From Podila epigama (taxonomy: Eukaryota; Mortierellomycota; Mortierellomycetes; Mortierellales; Mortierellaceae), in assembly GCA_015679605.1 (NCBI GenBank), contig JAAAVE010000166.1, forward strand, positions 1 through 24,069: DNA of 24,069 nt, given 5' to 3'. Positions 9,390 to 19,617 of this stretch are shown in pieces (position 1 is the first letter of the stretch; every line of letters starts with the position of its first letter). A program made the translations under genes and the position numbers. Under the pieces are notes generated by a model. It was given only the letters and a program-made list of their open reading frames with translations, made no database searches and was not told the DNA's origin.

Positions 9390-11363
9390 CTACAGGGTTA
9401 CATTACAGCTCTTGATATCGCTACTTGCGACATGTTCCTTGTAGTGCTCCACAATGGTCTTGTCCTTTTCACGATACTTGGGTACATTGTTCAACTTTCT
9501 GGGATCCAGGTCCACAAACGTCAGCTTATACTCATACACACGCCCATTCACCTCAATCCATTGAATGTTCTCTGTAAATACTTGCGAGACGTCATTTCTC
9601 TTGGAGTGATATCTATCAGTGAAGTCAGTTTGGAGAATAAATACGCCTGCATTCAGAGTCTGTAGTCCATAGTCTGCAGTCCGTAGAAGAAAGCCAAAAA
9701 AAAAAAAAGCAACACCAAACGATCCTTACGTTGATTCAACCTGGTCTAGAGGCTCGTCCACTTTACGAACTGCAATGAGAATAGAACAATCCTTGAGTGT
9801 TGTCGACAAGAGAAACTCGCAAAAGAATTGCTTCATCAAAGAGTCTGGAATGTTTATCTCCAGAGGATCAAGCTCTGTATTCGATGCGAGATGATTCACA
9901 AATTCCTCGCGCGTCTTGCCGACCATCACATTCAAGTTTGACCGCCGAAGAAAAGCTTCAGCAGCGGCCAGGTATTCCTTTGGCGTTGGTTCAGGGATCA
10001 CCGTACCTGGATGACGAGCGACATACTGCCTATACCACCTCTCGATTGTGGAAACATCAAACCAATCAAGCCCCAGTTGGAGACGTGCCAGACGCTCTAG
10101 TATAGGAGAGCGGGTGAATATTGCTGTCAACACATCCACAAGAGTCGGCTCACCTACGAACTCACCCTCCTTTGGTTGACAATCACCCGCCTGCCCTGAT
10201 TGACCTATGACATCTTGGTTGCAAACGAGTGGATTGCCAGGTCCTTCGGACACTGTCACCCTGGCCACATTCTCTTCAACGCCATTAACAAAGAGGCGCA
10301 TGTTGTTCTGTGGTGAGCGTGAAAGTCCCAGGAGGGCGTTACGAACCCAGTGAGGCTCACGCGTACAAAGTTGAAGTGGACAATACTCGCTCACAGAATC
10401 CACCTTCTTTTCCCAGACTTTTGAATGCTGGTACATGCAAAAGCGGCATACACGTTTCTTGACTGACTCACTGTCGTCAATAAAAGGTGAATCTGGTCTT
10501 GGTAAGAAGCACCATTTTGGCTATGTGACGAAGAGATTACTAAAAGTTTCATTCAGATGCGCCGATAGAAATAGAAGCCAACCATGACACGATCAAACCC
10601 TCCGGAGGTGCGATGTAGGGAAATGCAAAGAAACTGTACCTTGATCTCGACGCATGCGGTCGAGTACTTTCTAGAGTGGAACATGAACATTGAATGATCG
10701 AGGGCCAAAAAACCACACTGTTGAGTGAGGTCAATGACCCGATGCCGCCGATCTTTTGGCCTCAGCGGCTCGATTACAGCTGTGAGATCTTTGAGAAAGG
10801 TCTGTGTGAGCTTAACAGGTACCTATTATCTTGGTGGAATGTGGACGGACAAATGACGAATATGGGTGCATGCTTGTCTGTGAGAAAACTACGCCAAACA
10901 AACAAAACATGAAAAGGGTCGTGGCTGTGCTGTTGGTGCACTGTGCATCTCATGGAGACAAAGACAAAAGACTACGAAAACATACCAACTGTCCGACATA
11001 CTCCTTTCCTAAAAGAAGGCCCATGACCTCGCTGGCATACTCAACTTCGTTCGAGATGTTGCTTGTAGTCAGTTGTCGAGTCTTGTCTGTCTTGCGCAGT
11101 CGCAGGACGGTATTGTGCTGAATATAATTTAATGAGGAGACATGTACATACAACCAGGATGAATTTCTTTTTTGATATATCGTGGGAGTAACTTGGCCCA
11201 ACAAGCTTTTTTTCCATTCGAGTCAACGAAGCAATGGAGGGTGGGCGTAAAAAAAAAATAGGCTTACAAATGAGGGCGCTTGTCCAGTGTACTTCAAGAC
11301 CACATTGGCGTTTCCTTCGCCTCTGTATGTCCAATGGGAGACATTGAGTTCATCCGTGTTCAT
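9390..11363 (-). CDS. IPK1: Inositol-pentakisphosphate 2-kinase (470 aa)
   Basis: Five exons, complement(join(9390..9612, 9730..10520, 10640..10810, 10986..11117, 11268..11363)), all GT..AG and frame-consistent. The enzyme phosphorylates the 2-position of InsP5 to make phytate (InsP6), the precursor of inositol pyrophosphates. Family motifs appear in order: WTYRGEGNANVVLKY (11-25, nucleotide-binding loop), VLRLRK (36-41, with the ATP-contacting Arg/Lys), EIKPKW (131-136), CRFCMYQHSK (158-167), EYCPLQL near 178, SPQNNMRLFVNG, KDCSILIAV near 376, and VDLDP (430-434, Mg-binding Asp in the plant enzyme). The length is close to animal and plant IPK1 and much longer than the yeast protein. It lies 261 bp upstream of the tetraspanin on the same strand and is divergent from the serine dehydratase gene. 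Confidence 0.95.
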
Positions 11364-11571
11364 TCTTGTTTGTCGGATCTTTTGATTCAAAAGAGTGAAA
11401 GGAATGAAAGTACTGTTGAGGATTGAGTGTAAAAGAAGGTTGATTTGATCTGTGATGAAGAAAATAAGAATAAAATAATCGCAAACGGGAAAAAGAGCTC
11501 CTTTTCACTTTTTTCTTTCTTGACCTCCTTCACATTCTGCCCATCCCAACCCTCGCCCACTCATTCTGACA
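11364..11571. promoter_or_regulatory. Divergent promoter region between IPK1 and serine dehydratase genes
   Basis: Only 208 bp separate the two start codons, so both promoters must lie here or overlap the other gene's leader. The half near IPK1 is purine-rich on the plus strand, and the half near the dehydratase is pyrimidine-rich (CTTTTTTCTTTC), as is common for fungal leaders. No canonical TATA box is placed with confidence. Confidence 0.6.
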
Positions 11572-13018
11572 ATGACCCTCAAACCACTGCACTCCCTCAC
11601 GCCGCTCGTGCTTTCACCTGAACTCAGCCGCCGTTCAAACGTGTAGCGTGAATTTTATGCCACTCGATGTTCAAACCCCTTCTTTTTTATTTTCCCCCTT
11701 CCTTCCTACCTTGCTAACTTGTCATATTTTTTATTATAGCAACGTATGGCTAAAGTTGGAAAACATTCAGCCAAGCGGATCCTTCAAGATCAGAGGTTTG
11801 GGCTATATGTCCCAAAAAGCTTTTCTGGAACATGGTGACAAGGCCCACCTTGTCTGTTCTTCAGGCGGGAATGCAGGTGCGGCTGTTGCTTATGCAGGCA
11901 GGCAACTGGGGATCAAAGTGACCATCGTCGTCCCCATGACATGCAGTGAATTTATGAAGAACAAAATCCAAATGGAAGGTGCCACCGTCGAGGTTGCCGG
12001 TGAGGTAAACAAAACAAAACGAGTCTATATCCGAGCTTACTTTGATGGTACAGTACATGGATGGGTCACCTCTTACCATGACACTCATCGCTTGTTTCCT
12101 CGTAGGCTTGGGATGAAGCAGATCTGCGCGCCAGAGCCATTATTGCAGCAGATCCTTGCGCGTAAGTGTAGATCACAATCTTGCTGACCATTGATGACAG
12201 TCAAGCAAGGCAACTCTAATCAGTTTTTTCTTTTTTCCATAGCGTCTATATCCCACCCTTTGACCATGCAGACGTCTGGGAAGGAAACTCGACCATGATC
12301 CCCGAGATCAAGGCACAACTCGGAGACATCGTTCCTGATGCCATAGTGTGCGCTGTTGGCGGTGGCGGTTTGATGAACGGAGTGATTCTCGGCTGTCAAG
12401 AAGTTGGCTGGAATAAAGGTATTTCTACATTGTATTTTCTTTTTCCACCAGCCAGTTCCTCCACGCAACCAAATGAAAGGAGCTGCCTTGACAGAGACTC
12501 TTTGTCACCTAAATAGTGCCGCTCTTGACTATGGAGACATACGGCGCCAACTCTTTTCAGCAGTCAATCCTTGCGGGAAAGTTGGTCACCCTTCCAAAGA
12601 TCACATCGATCGCTACTACGCTGGGTGCGAAAACTGTTTCGATAAAGTCTTTTGAGCTCTCTAAGAACCACCCCGTGGTTGCTCGTGCTGTAGAGGATGC
12701 AGATGCTGTAAATGCAGTTTCCAACTTTCTTGGTATGTTCATATTTTTTTTCTTTGTTTTCTCATGAGGAAGAGTGACAATTGTCACAGCAAGGTGTCAT
12801 GCTCACCCTTTTTCTGCTGTGTTAAGATAGATGATCATCGTTTCCTGGTGGAGCCTTCTTGCGGCGCTGCACTTGCAGGCATCTACGTACCCAACCTTCT
12901 TTCAGAGGCTCTCCCCAACCTCAACAAAGACTCCAATATTGTCGTAATCGTCTGTGGCGGCTCCAATATCAATTTGGAACAGCTGGAGAATTTCAGAAAG
13001 CAGTTTGCCCAACCTTAA
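11572..13018 (+). CDS. SDS: L-serine/L-threonine dehydratase, PLP-dependent (323 aa)
   Basis: Six exons, join(11572..11642, 11740..12004, 12106..12161, 12243..12418, 12517..12732, 12831..13018). It deaminates serine to pyruvate and threonine to 2-oxobutyrate. Fold-type II PLP enzyme features are complete: PSGSFKIRG with Lys40 as the Schiff-base lysine, SSGGNAGAA (64-72) for phosphate binding, AVGGGGL, EPSCGAALA and VIVCGGSN near the end. Length matches the mammalian SDS and yeast CHA1 catabolic type, and there is no C-terminal ACT domain, which argues against the biosynthetic threonine deaminase. The first intron has a weak donor (gtagcg at 11643). It is chosen because only that site restores the frame into NVWLKLENIQPSGS. 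A frame opening inside intron 1 also reads into exon 2, so exon 1 is slightly less certain than the rest. Serine versus threonine preference cannot be read from sequence. Confidence 0.93.
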
Positions 13019-13112
13019 AAAATCTTATTTCCAAACATATTAGATGTAGAGCGAGGAAATACATAAATTATTCAAGTTGTTCATTTTGAGTTGTTTCGAA
13101 TGAATTGAAGCG

Positions 13113-13130
13113 CATTCATTCATTCATTCA
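13113..13130 (+). repeat. CATT tetranucleotide repeat in the TAF12 leader
   Basis: About four CATT units end some 22 bp before the TAF12 ATG, within the 133-bp gap after the dehydratase stop. On the sense strand the tract has the same CATT orientation as tracts upstream of two other genes in the window. Confidence 0.8.
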
Positions 13131-13151
13131 TACTGACAGACGACCTCGACC

Positions 13152-13906
13152 ATGACCTCACCAAACAATGGGTTGGATATTAGTGAAGGCGCATCCGGCT
13201 TGATCAGCAAGCGCAAGATTCAGGAGATGGTCTCACAAATCGACCCCACGGAGCGCCTCGAACCAGAAGTGGAAGATGTAAGCTCCAAGACTGAATAAGG
13301 AACAGCTTCATACTTTCAACGCATGGAGAAACCCCTGCATTCGAGTTAAAAAACACTCTGATAGAGAATGGACCACGCTCGTGCTTATATTTCCAACTGC
13401 TCATACTTTGTGAATTTTTTTCATGTGCTAGATCCTACTAGAGTTGGCTGACGAGTTTATCGAGTCTGTCACACAATTTGCGTGTAAGCTTGCTCTACAC
13501 AGGAAATCATCAACACTGGAAGTCAAGGATGTCCAGCTCCATCTTGGTAAGGCGTGTTTTCAAGTAGCTGGATCGAGGATTGCAATGAGAGGGGTCTTTC
13601 GACGAGTGCCCCTTGCTTCTGTGTTATTTTCTGGATTATGTCTTCATTTTGCTCGTTTTCCTTGTTCGTCTTCAATTCCTCTCCCATGATATCATTCAAC
13701 GTCTATTCTCATTGTTGATCGGTGCCTTGTTTGTTTGTTACCTTTTATTGGCAATAGAGCGCAACTGGAACATCAGGATCCCAGGGTTTGCATCGGAAGA
13801 AATTCGGTCTGTCAGGAAATCGAATATCCCAGCATCGCACAGTCAAAAGGTCGCCGCTGTGAGCAACGCCAAGGCGGCCATGACAACAGCATCATCCAGC
13901 AAGTGA
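13152..13906 (+). CDS. TAF12: Transcription initiation factor TFIID/SAGA subunit 12 (129 aa)
   Basis: Three exons, join(13152..13277, 13432..13546, 13758..13906). TAF12 pairs through a histone fold with TAF4 in TFIID and with ADA1 in SAGA, in the nucleus. The histone fold covers about residues 20-87: [13 protein letters not shown] (helix 1), [19 protein letters not shown] (helix 2), [23 protein letters not shown] (loop and helix 3, split here as [12 protein letters not shown] and [11 protein letters not shown]). These are among the most conserved TAF12 segments. The protein is short, close to the bare fold plus a Ser/Ala/Lys-rich tail, whereas many fungal orthologs carry a long N-terminal extension. 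The ATG at 13152 leaves only 19 residues before the fold. The gene starts 133 bp after the dehydratase stop on the same strand. Confidence 0.93.
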
Positions 13907-14178
13907 TTCTATCATTTTTTTTTTCCAAAAGTCGATCTCCTACTCCTGTCAGACTAGGCGCCCATTGTATAATACCAAAGAACATGAGAATATAAAAAAG
14001 GAAAAAAAAAAAATAGGAAACCGGATTTAACGTGAACAAAAAAGTCACAGGCGGTTTTTAAACTTGCGTTTTTTTTTTCTTGTTGGCGCCCTTTTTTTTT
14101 ATTTCTCTCCTATTTTCAAACTCTTTCTCTCCCCCAACTTTACCACCTAATACGCAATCTCCATTTCAATTGACAACC

Positions 14179-15754
14179 ATGCCAGAGACTAACAAGGCCA
14201 ACCCCACCAAATTCATCACCGTCTTTTGCGGTGCTTCCCCGTATGCGCATTTCTTTTCTCAGAAAAAAAGAAGTAACTCACATGCACATTGCAATGACTT
14301 TGTCTAACACTGTTGTCCACCCTGCTATGGTGTCCCCCCTCTACATAGTGGTCGCGACCCTGAATACGTCGAGATGGCTAAAGGCAAGTTTCCTTTTCTT
14401 GTTATGTTATTCATTTTTTTTTCCGTCTACCCTGCGTTGAACGGTATATTCTGTCTCGTTGAATGATTATATAACGTCTCTTCTGATCCGATTCTCTATT
14501 TTGTCTTTTTATAATCCAACAGAACTCGGACGTGAGATGCTCAAGCGCAACTATGGCCTTGTTTATGGTACGTACTCAAACCACAGAAAAAAAAAAAAAA
14601 GAAAAAAAAAGCACTCTTGGATTGAAAAATTACCCGATCTGGTCTGTACACCCTAAATCCATCACCCTCCATCAGAACTCTTCAAATTTCAATCGCGATA
14701 TGCACGTTTCTTCTTGGCTAATTTTTTTTTTTGTGTTTGCGTAAATCTTTTTCCAGGTGGAGGATCCTATGGTCTGATGGGAGCAATTGCTCAGACTATC
14801 CACGAAGGAGGTGGAAAGGTCATTGGCGTTATCCCTGCTGCCCTCAAAAAGATTGAACGTCCAGGTAAGAACAAGGTTGGCTGGATGATGATGTCATGTT
14901 GTGTTCCCTCCCCCCACGGGATGGTGCCATGGAAATGGGACGTCAACTGCGCCTCTCTCCATATACATGTCACTTTGTACAGCTCTTTGTATGCAAGATG
15001 ACTCTTTCTTGTTTTTATTCCCTTTTTTGATTTTCTTTGGGGGCGGCCCTGTTATGTCTGCGATATGTTGTTCACCTCCCTTCTTGACTTTACATAACTG
15101 AATGTATCTAGAAATCGGAGAAACAAACAACGAACTTATTTATGGCGAGGAGAGAGTTGTGCCTGACATGCACACTCGCAAGGCGTTGATGAACAAGTTG
15201 GTATGTCATTTTGATAGACGGTTCTGTATTGTCAATTTGATAGACATATTCTGTATCCATGTTCAACGGTTTCAAATGTTTTACTCATCGTCCAACCACC
15301 TGCTTTTTTTTCGACGATGACTATAGTGCGACGCGTTTATTACTCTTCCAGGAGGCTATGGAACCATGGAAGAACTGTTGGAGATTACAACCTGGTCTCA
15401 ACTGAGCATCCACAACAAGCCTGTGATGCTGTTCAACATGAAGGGATACTTTGAGCATCTCCTTAAATTCATTGACCATGCCATCGAAGGTATACATACT
15501 TTTTTTTTCCTACACTTTTTTAAGCATGGAGGACGATAGAAATACGCAGGGCTCTAACCTCTCACTACGTGTTCCTCATACCTCTCCTACCTCTTCTAGA
15601 AAAATTCGTGGTGGACTGGAGTGCGGGTGTGATCATGGCAGGATCATCGGCCACCGAAGTTTTGGACAAGCTTGAAGTCTATGTCCCACCCAAGTCTCGC
15701 TTTGCGTTGCAATGGCATGACGTTGACACCGCCGAGAAGGAAAAGTTTGTCTAA
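14179..15754 (+). CDS. LOG: LOG-family phosphoribohydrolase (218 aa)
   Basis: Seven exons, join(14179..14240, 14349..14383, 14523..14567, 14757..14864, 15112..15200, 15327..15489, 15600..15754), all frame-consistent. In plants, LOG enzymes release free cytokinin from its riboside 5'-monophosphate. Fungal and bacterial relatives may hydrolyse AMP or other nucleotides, and many were first mis-named lysine decarboxylase. The Rossmann fold starts [11 protein letters not shown], followed by [10 protein letters not shown] (47-56), the catalytic MHTRKA segment (103-108) and the signature PGGYGTMEE (121-129). The length is typical of the family. Intron 2 uses a GC donor (AAAG|GCAAGT at 14384). Exons 2 and 3 are just 35 and 45 bp. 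If it makes cytokinin it could matter in plant association, which is inference. Confidence 0.93.
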
Positions 15755-16047
15755 AAAAGATGTAGAAAATAGTTGTTTGTTGTTTTTTTTGATTGCGCGT
15801 ATCCATTAAACTCGTTTTCATTTTCCCTCAATCCGTTTTCATTTTTGCTCAACTCATTTGCATTATTGCTCAATTTCCCAATTTCCCTCAAGAATTTGGG
15901 GCACGTTTCCTTTTTTTTGACAGGTGCAGTCACAACTGAAGGGGTCCTCATTTTTTTAATGGCTCAGATGTCATCAAAAAGGCACTCCTCATTCTTCATT
16001 TTTCACTTTTTCATCAACTTTCCTTCCATCATCAACACAATCCCAAC

Positions 16048-16740
16048 ATGCCAGTACGTGTCCTATCTGAATATTGTCTTTTTTTTTTCCCATTTCCCTT
16101 CTCCCTTGTTTCCCTATTTGCTACTTGTCATGTCAAGGTTCGTTCCTAATCTCACTTTACGCTTCATTCTCGTTCTTATAGGTCTACAACTACGATGTCA
16201 CCATGACCTGCAGCGGCTGCTCCGGTGCTGTTACCCGTGTCTTGACCAAGCTTGAGGGTAAGTAAAATCCTCTCCTCATCCTTTTATTTCTTTTTCTTTT
16301 TCTTTTTCTTGACGTAAATGAACTTGGCTTCCCTTCGTATCCATTCCTTTGGGAAATAGACTGAACGGCGACGCTTACAAATTAAAAAAAAATCCCTCCC
16401 CCCCCCCCCCCCCCTTACATTTTTTTGTTGTACAAACTTTTCTAGGCGTCAACAACTTCAATGTCTCCCTCGAGACCCAGAAGGTCACTGTCGACTCTGA
16501 TTCTCTCACTCAGGTACAGTAGATGTCTTTTTTTTCGCGAATCTGAGTACATTATACTCAAGATGACGGAACTTTCGCAATTACCGTTTGTCTTTGTGCA
16601 TTTCTAACGTTTTCTTTTCATACATTTTCCTTGTCGACCTTCCCCCCCCCCCCCTTTTTTTTTGTTACTTCATCCCAAAACAGGAACAAATCCTTGCCGT
16701 GATCCAAAAGACTGGCAAGGCTGCCAAGGTGTCCGCTTGA
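16048..16740 (+). CDS. ATX1: ATX1-type copper metallochaperone (68 aa)
   Basis: Four exons, join(16048..16053, 16182..16257, 16446..16513, 16684..16740). The first coding exon is only ATG CCA. The protein is a single HMA domain that binds Cu(I) with MTCSGC (residues 10-15, Cys12 and Cys15) and would hand copper to a secretory-pathway P-type ATPase (CCC2/ATP7 type). The family pattern is seen through VTRVLTKLEGVNNFNVSLE, the QKVTV strand and the C-terminal QKTGKAAKV with the conserved Lys loop. Length matches yeast Atx1 (73 aa). Introns 2 and 3 each contain a long poly-C run about 30 bp before the acceptor. The start is forced, because joining ATG CCA to GTC TAC AAC gives the usual short lead into the first beta strand. 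Convergent with TOM70, with 193 bp between stops. Confidence 0.92.
16398..16414 (+). repeat. Poly-C run (17 C) in ATX1 intron 2
   Basis: An unbroken cytosine run ends about 30 bp before the intron 2 acceptor AG (16444-16445), followed by a T-rich stretch. It may be part of an extended pyrimidine tract, and its exact length may be affected by sequencing error. Confidence 0.85.
16642..16654 (+). repeat. Poly-C run (13 C) in ATX1 intron 3
   Basis: A cytosine run is followed directly by a T run, about 28 bp before the intron 3 acceptor (16682-16683). The layout is the same as in intron 2 of this gene. Confidence 0.85.
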
Positions 16741-16741
16741 A

Positions 16742-16768
16742 AATAAATTTCGTGCATTTCAAAATAAA
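16742..16768 (+). terminator. Two AATAAA polyadenylation signals after ATX1
   Basis: AATAAA occurs at 16742-16747 and again at 16763-16768, starting one base after the ATX1 stop. The spacing suits alternative cleavage within the 193-bp gap before the convergent TOM70 stop. Confidence 0.6.
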
Positions 16769-16933
16769 TTTTGATCAATAATCCGTGTTATCCACTCTCT
16801 CTTTTTTTTTTTTGTATGTGTGTTGAGAGCACACCGTTTAAGAACAAAATGTCAGATTTTTTTTTTCCAAGCCTTTGAGTGTAAATGAATGAATTTTGTT
16901 TGAATGAGTTTTGTTAGATTGCTACTTGAAATC

Positions 16934-19617
16934 TTAACGCTTGAGTGCCTTGGACTGCTCGGGATAGTCTCTTGCAAAAACGAGCTGGGCATTGGCAGCC
17001 TCACAAAAACCAAGAGCACTGGTCAACTCGCCCTCAGTGCGAGCCATGTCAATGGCCTTGTTGAAATACTCAATCGCCCTTTCAATCTTGCCTTGCTGCA
17101 GGAACAATTGACCCAAGGTAGCAATGGCGACATCGCATTCGGGATCAGCTAAAATAAAATAAAATAAAATTGAATGTCGATAAGAAACGTTATTAATCGA
17201 AAAGGAAAATGAGTGTGGGCAATTAAACCACGAGCATGAAATGTTAGAGCATGTGCTCGTCAATACCTTCCAAAGACTGCAAGCACAGTTTCTCTGCTCC
17301 AGTGGGATCTTGCTTCCATTGGAAGACCAAGAGAGCCTTGTTGATGTAAGGCAAGGGGTTAGAGGGCTTCAACTTGATGGCCTTGTCGAAACGCATAAAG
17401 GCCTCATCGAACTGTTGCTGATCCAAGAGAAGCTCGCCATAGTAGTTGTTGACCTCGCCAGACTCGGGGAACTCCTTCAATGCATCCTTGAAAATGCCAA
17501 AGGCATCTGAAATCTTGCCAAGCTTGTAAAGGGAGACACCATATTGAATATGCGAGAACACAAAAGTTGGCTCCAGCTCAATAGATTTGATATAATCTTT
17601 GCCTGCGCTCTCATAATCGCCAGTAATAAAGTGAACCTGGCCACTATTTCGCAAAAAAAAAAAAAAAAAAAAGTCGCACCAAAACAAAAAGTTAGCCTTT
17701 TTTTTCCATTTTTTAAACATGCTAGAGATTTAACACGAAAAAGAGGCAAAAAAGAAAAAGAAAAAGAAAAACGAAAGAATGACTCGTACCGGTGATAGTA
17801 AATGTTGGGGTCCTTGGCATCGATGCTGATAGCAGTCTCAAACTCTTGGAACGTTCTTGCAGCATCGGCTAAATTGAGTCCATCATAGACACGCAGGTGA
17901 TTTTGCGCGAGTTAGTTTTTTTTCACTTGTTAAACAATAAGGGCCCATGTACAAGGCGTCAAAAACAAGAAAACACTATTCGAGGATGAGGAATGAAAGA
18001 AAAGAAAAAACTCACCTTGCTCCATAAAGATGCTTCCACGCTTGATGTAAGTCTGAACATAGTTGGGATCGATCTCGATGGCCTTGTCAAAGTCAACAAG
18101 GGCCTTCTTGGAGTCGCCCATCAAAAAGGTAAAGGTGCCACGCATATTGAGAGCCTTGGCCATGTGGGTGGCGTCGAGCTCGATGGCCTTGTTGTAGGCC
18201 TCCATCGCTTGCTTGTACTGTCTCTGGCCGACGTAGTACTCGGCAAGCTGGAACTGAGCATCACCAGTCTCCTCCTCTTCGGGCTTCTCCTCGGGCGTGG
18301 GCATCTTTCTGAACGAGTCGAGGTAGGCTGAAATGAAGGTGCTCGACGGCAGACGGTCCTCACGTGTCTTCAAGATTTCCTTTGCCTTGGCATCAGCAAC
18401 CAACTTGAGGTTGCGCTCCATGGACTGTGCAAAGGTCTCATTCTTGAATCCGTCAAGAATGCACAGAGCAGTAAAGTCGTGCATCGCCTCCTGATGCTTT
18501 CCAAGAAGCTCGTACGCATGGGCACGACGTCCAATAGCCTAAAAGAAGAAATGTATCGTGTGCATATGTGAGAACAAGTCCGAGGTAGTGGTGGTTGGCT
18601 ACAATTCCTTTTTTGCATATTCCTTGATCATTTTTGGTGCCATGATAGTACCTTGACATAGGCGGGCTTCAACTTCAAGGCCATGGTGGTGTCCTCAACA
18701 ACCTTTTCGTATTCTCCGATGAGTGAATAGCAAGCGGCGCGGTTGCTATAAAAAATGCCATCGGGCAAGAAGGCAATAGCCTGGGTGTAATAGCGAATAG
18801 CCTCGTCCCACTTTTTGGCGCTGTACATGGCATTTCCACGAGTCTTCAAGGTCGCGGCGTGTTCGGCACGTTGCTATTATAGAAATAAAAACGGTTGTAA
18901 AGAATGTAACAGGAGGTTCTCAAAAGATTAGAATTTGCCAAGTTTTGCTCCTTCATCCAATGACGGTGTCAAGGGGGAAAAAAGTATAAAAAAAGCAATA
19001 TTAGTGACAACATGATATGATCATAACATACAGCGCTGGTCAACTTGGCGATGGCGGCGGCACTCATGGTCTCGACATTGGTGTCGTCAGCAGAGGACTT
19101 TTCCGATGCTATTCGATTTTATCCAGGCGTAACGCAAAAGAAGGAAGAATAAAAAGCCTAATCAGGATAGGTACTTATTTTTTTTCCTAAATGATCCTTT
19201 AAAAGCCACATGTGTCTTTGTGTGTGTTCGTTTGATTTTGTTCAGGTATCCGGGATGGTTACCGGGATACGTGTTGCAAAGGAATGAAGAAAAAGGAGAA
19301 TATAGCTCACCCTTGTCATCCGAGGAAGAAGCGTTGGCGGCAGCGGCAGCGGCCTCCTTTTGAGCAGCAGTCTTTTTCTTATTCTTCTTCTTCTTGCTCT
19401 TGGGCTTTGGCGATTTTGGCTCGTCGGGTTGCTCGGTTGGCCTTGTGAGGTAATAGATACCAGCACCAGCGATCAAACTGACCGAGGCGATGGCAGCGTA
19501 GAACTTCCAGTCCTTGTCCTGGACAAACTTTTGGATGGCACTCTGGCCATTGGAGGCAGGTGCCTGAACAGGGACAGGGGCGGGGACGATGGCGGGGATG
19601 GTAACTCCAGACGACAT
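16934..19617 (-). CDS. TOM70: Mitochondrial protein import receptor TOM70 (599 aa)
   Basis: Seven exons, complement(join(16934..17148, 17267..17643, 17790..17868, 18016..18538, 18652..18873, 19032..19108, 19311..19617)), all GT..AG with matching phases. Tom70 sits in the outer mitochondrial membrane and receives carrier-type precursors from cytosolic Hsp70/Hsp90. An N-terminal anchor lies at about 39-57 (FYAAIASVSLIAGAGIYYL), followed by a Lys-rich KKKKNKKK and an Ala-rich linker. TPR repeats then run to the end. The chaperone-docking clamp is visible as TRGNAMY (Asn142), SNRAACY (Asn172) and AIGRRAHAYE (about 203-212). Later repeats include YYHRGQVHFITGDY and DPECDVAIATLGQLFLQQGK, as in yeast and human orthologs. 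The length matches the family. The ATG at 19617 is chosen because it sits just before the anchor. The same frame stays open upstream to 19947. Confidence 0.95.
17151..17170 (-). repeat. AAAAT pentamer repeat forming the pyrimidine tract of a TOM70 intron
   Basis: Four tandem AAAAT units (TTTTA-type on the sense strand) directly abut the acceptor AG at 17150-17149 of the last TOM70 intron, so a microsatellite supplies the polypyrimidine tract. Confidence 0.75.

Noticed and set aside
11648-12187. Alternative serine dehydratase start inside intron 1
   Set aside because: The frame runs through intron 1 into exon 2, but then loses the conserved TPLVLSPELS start seen in exon 1 and reads through the exon 2 donor.
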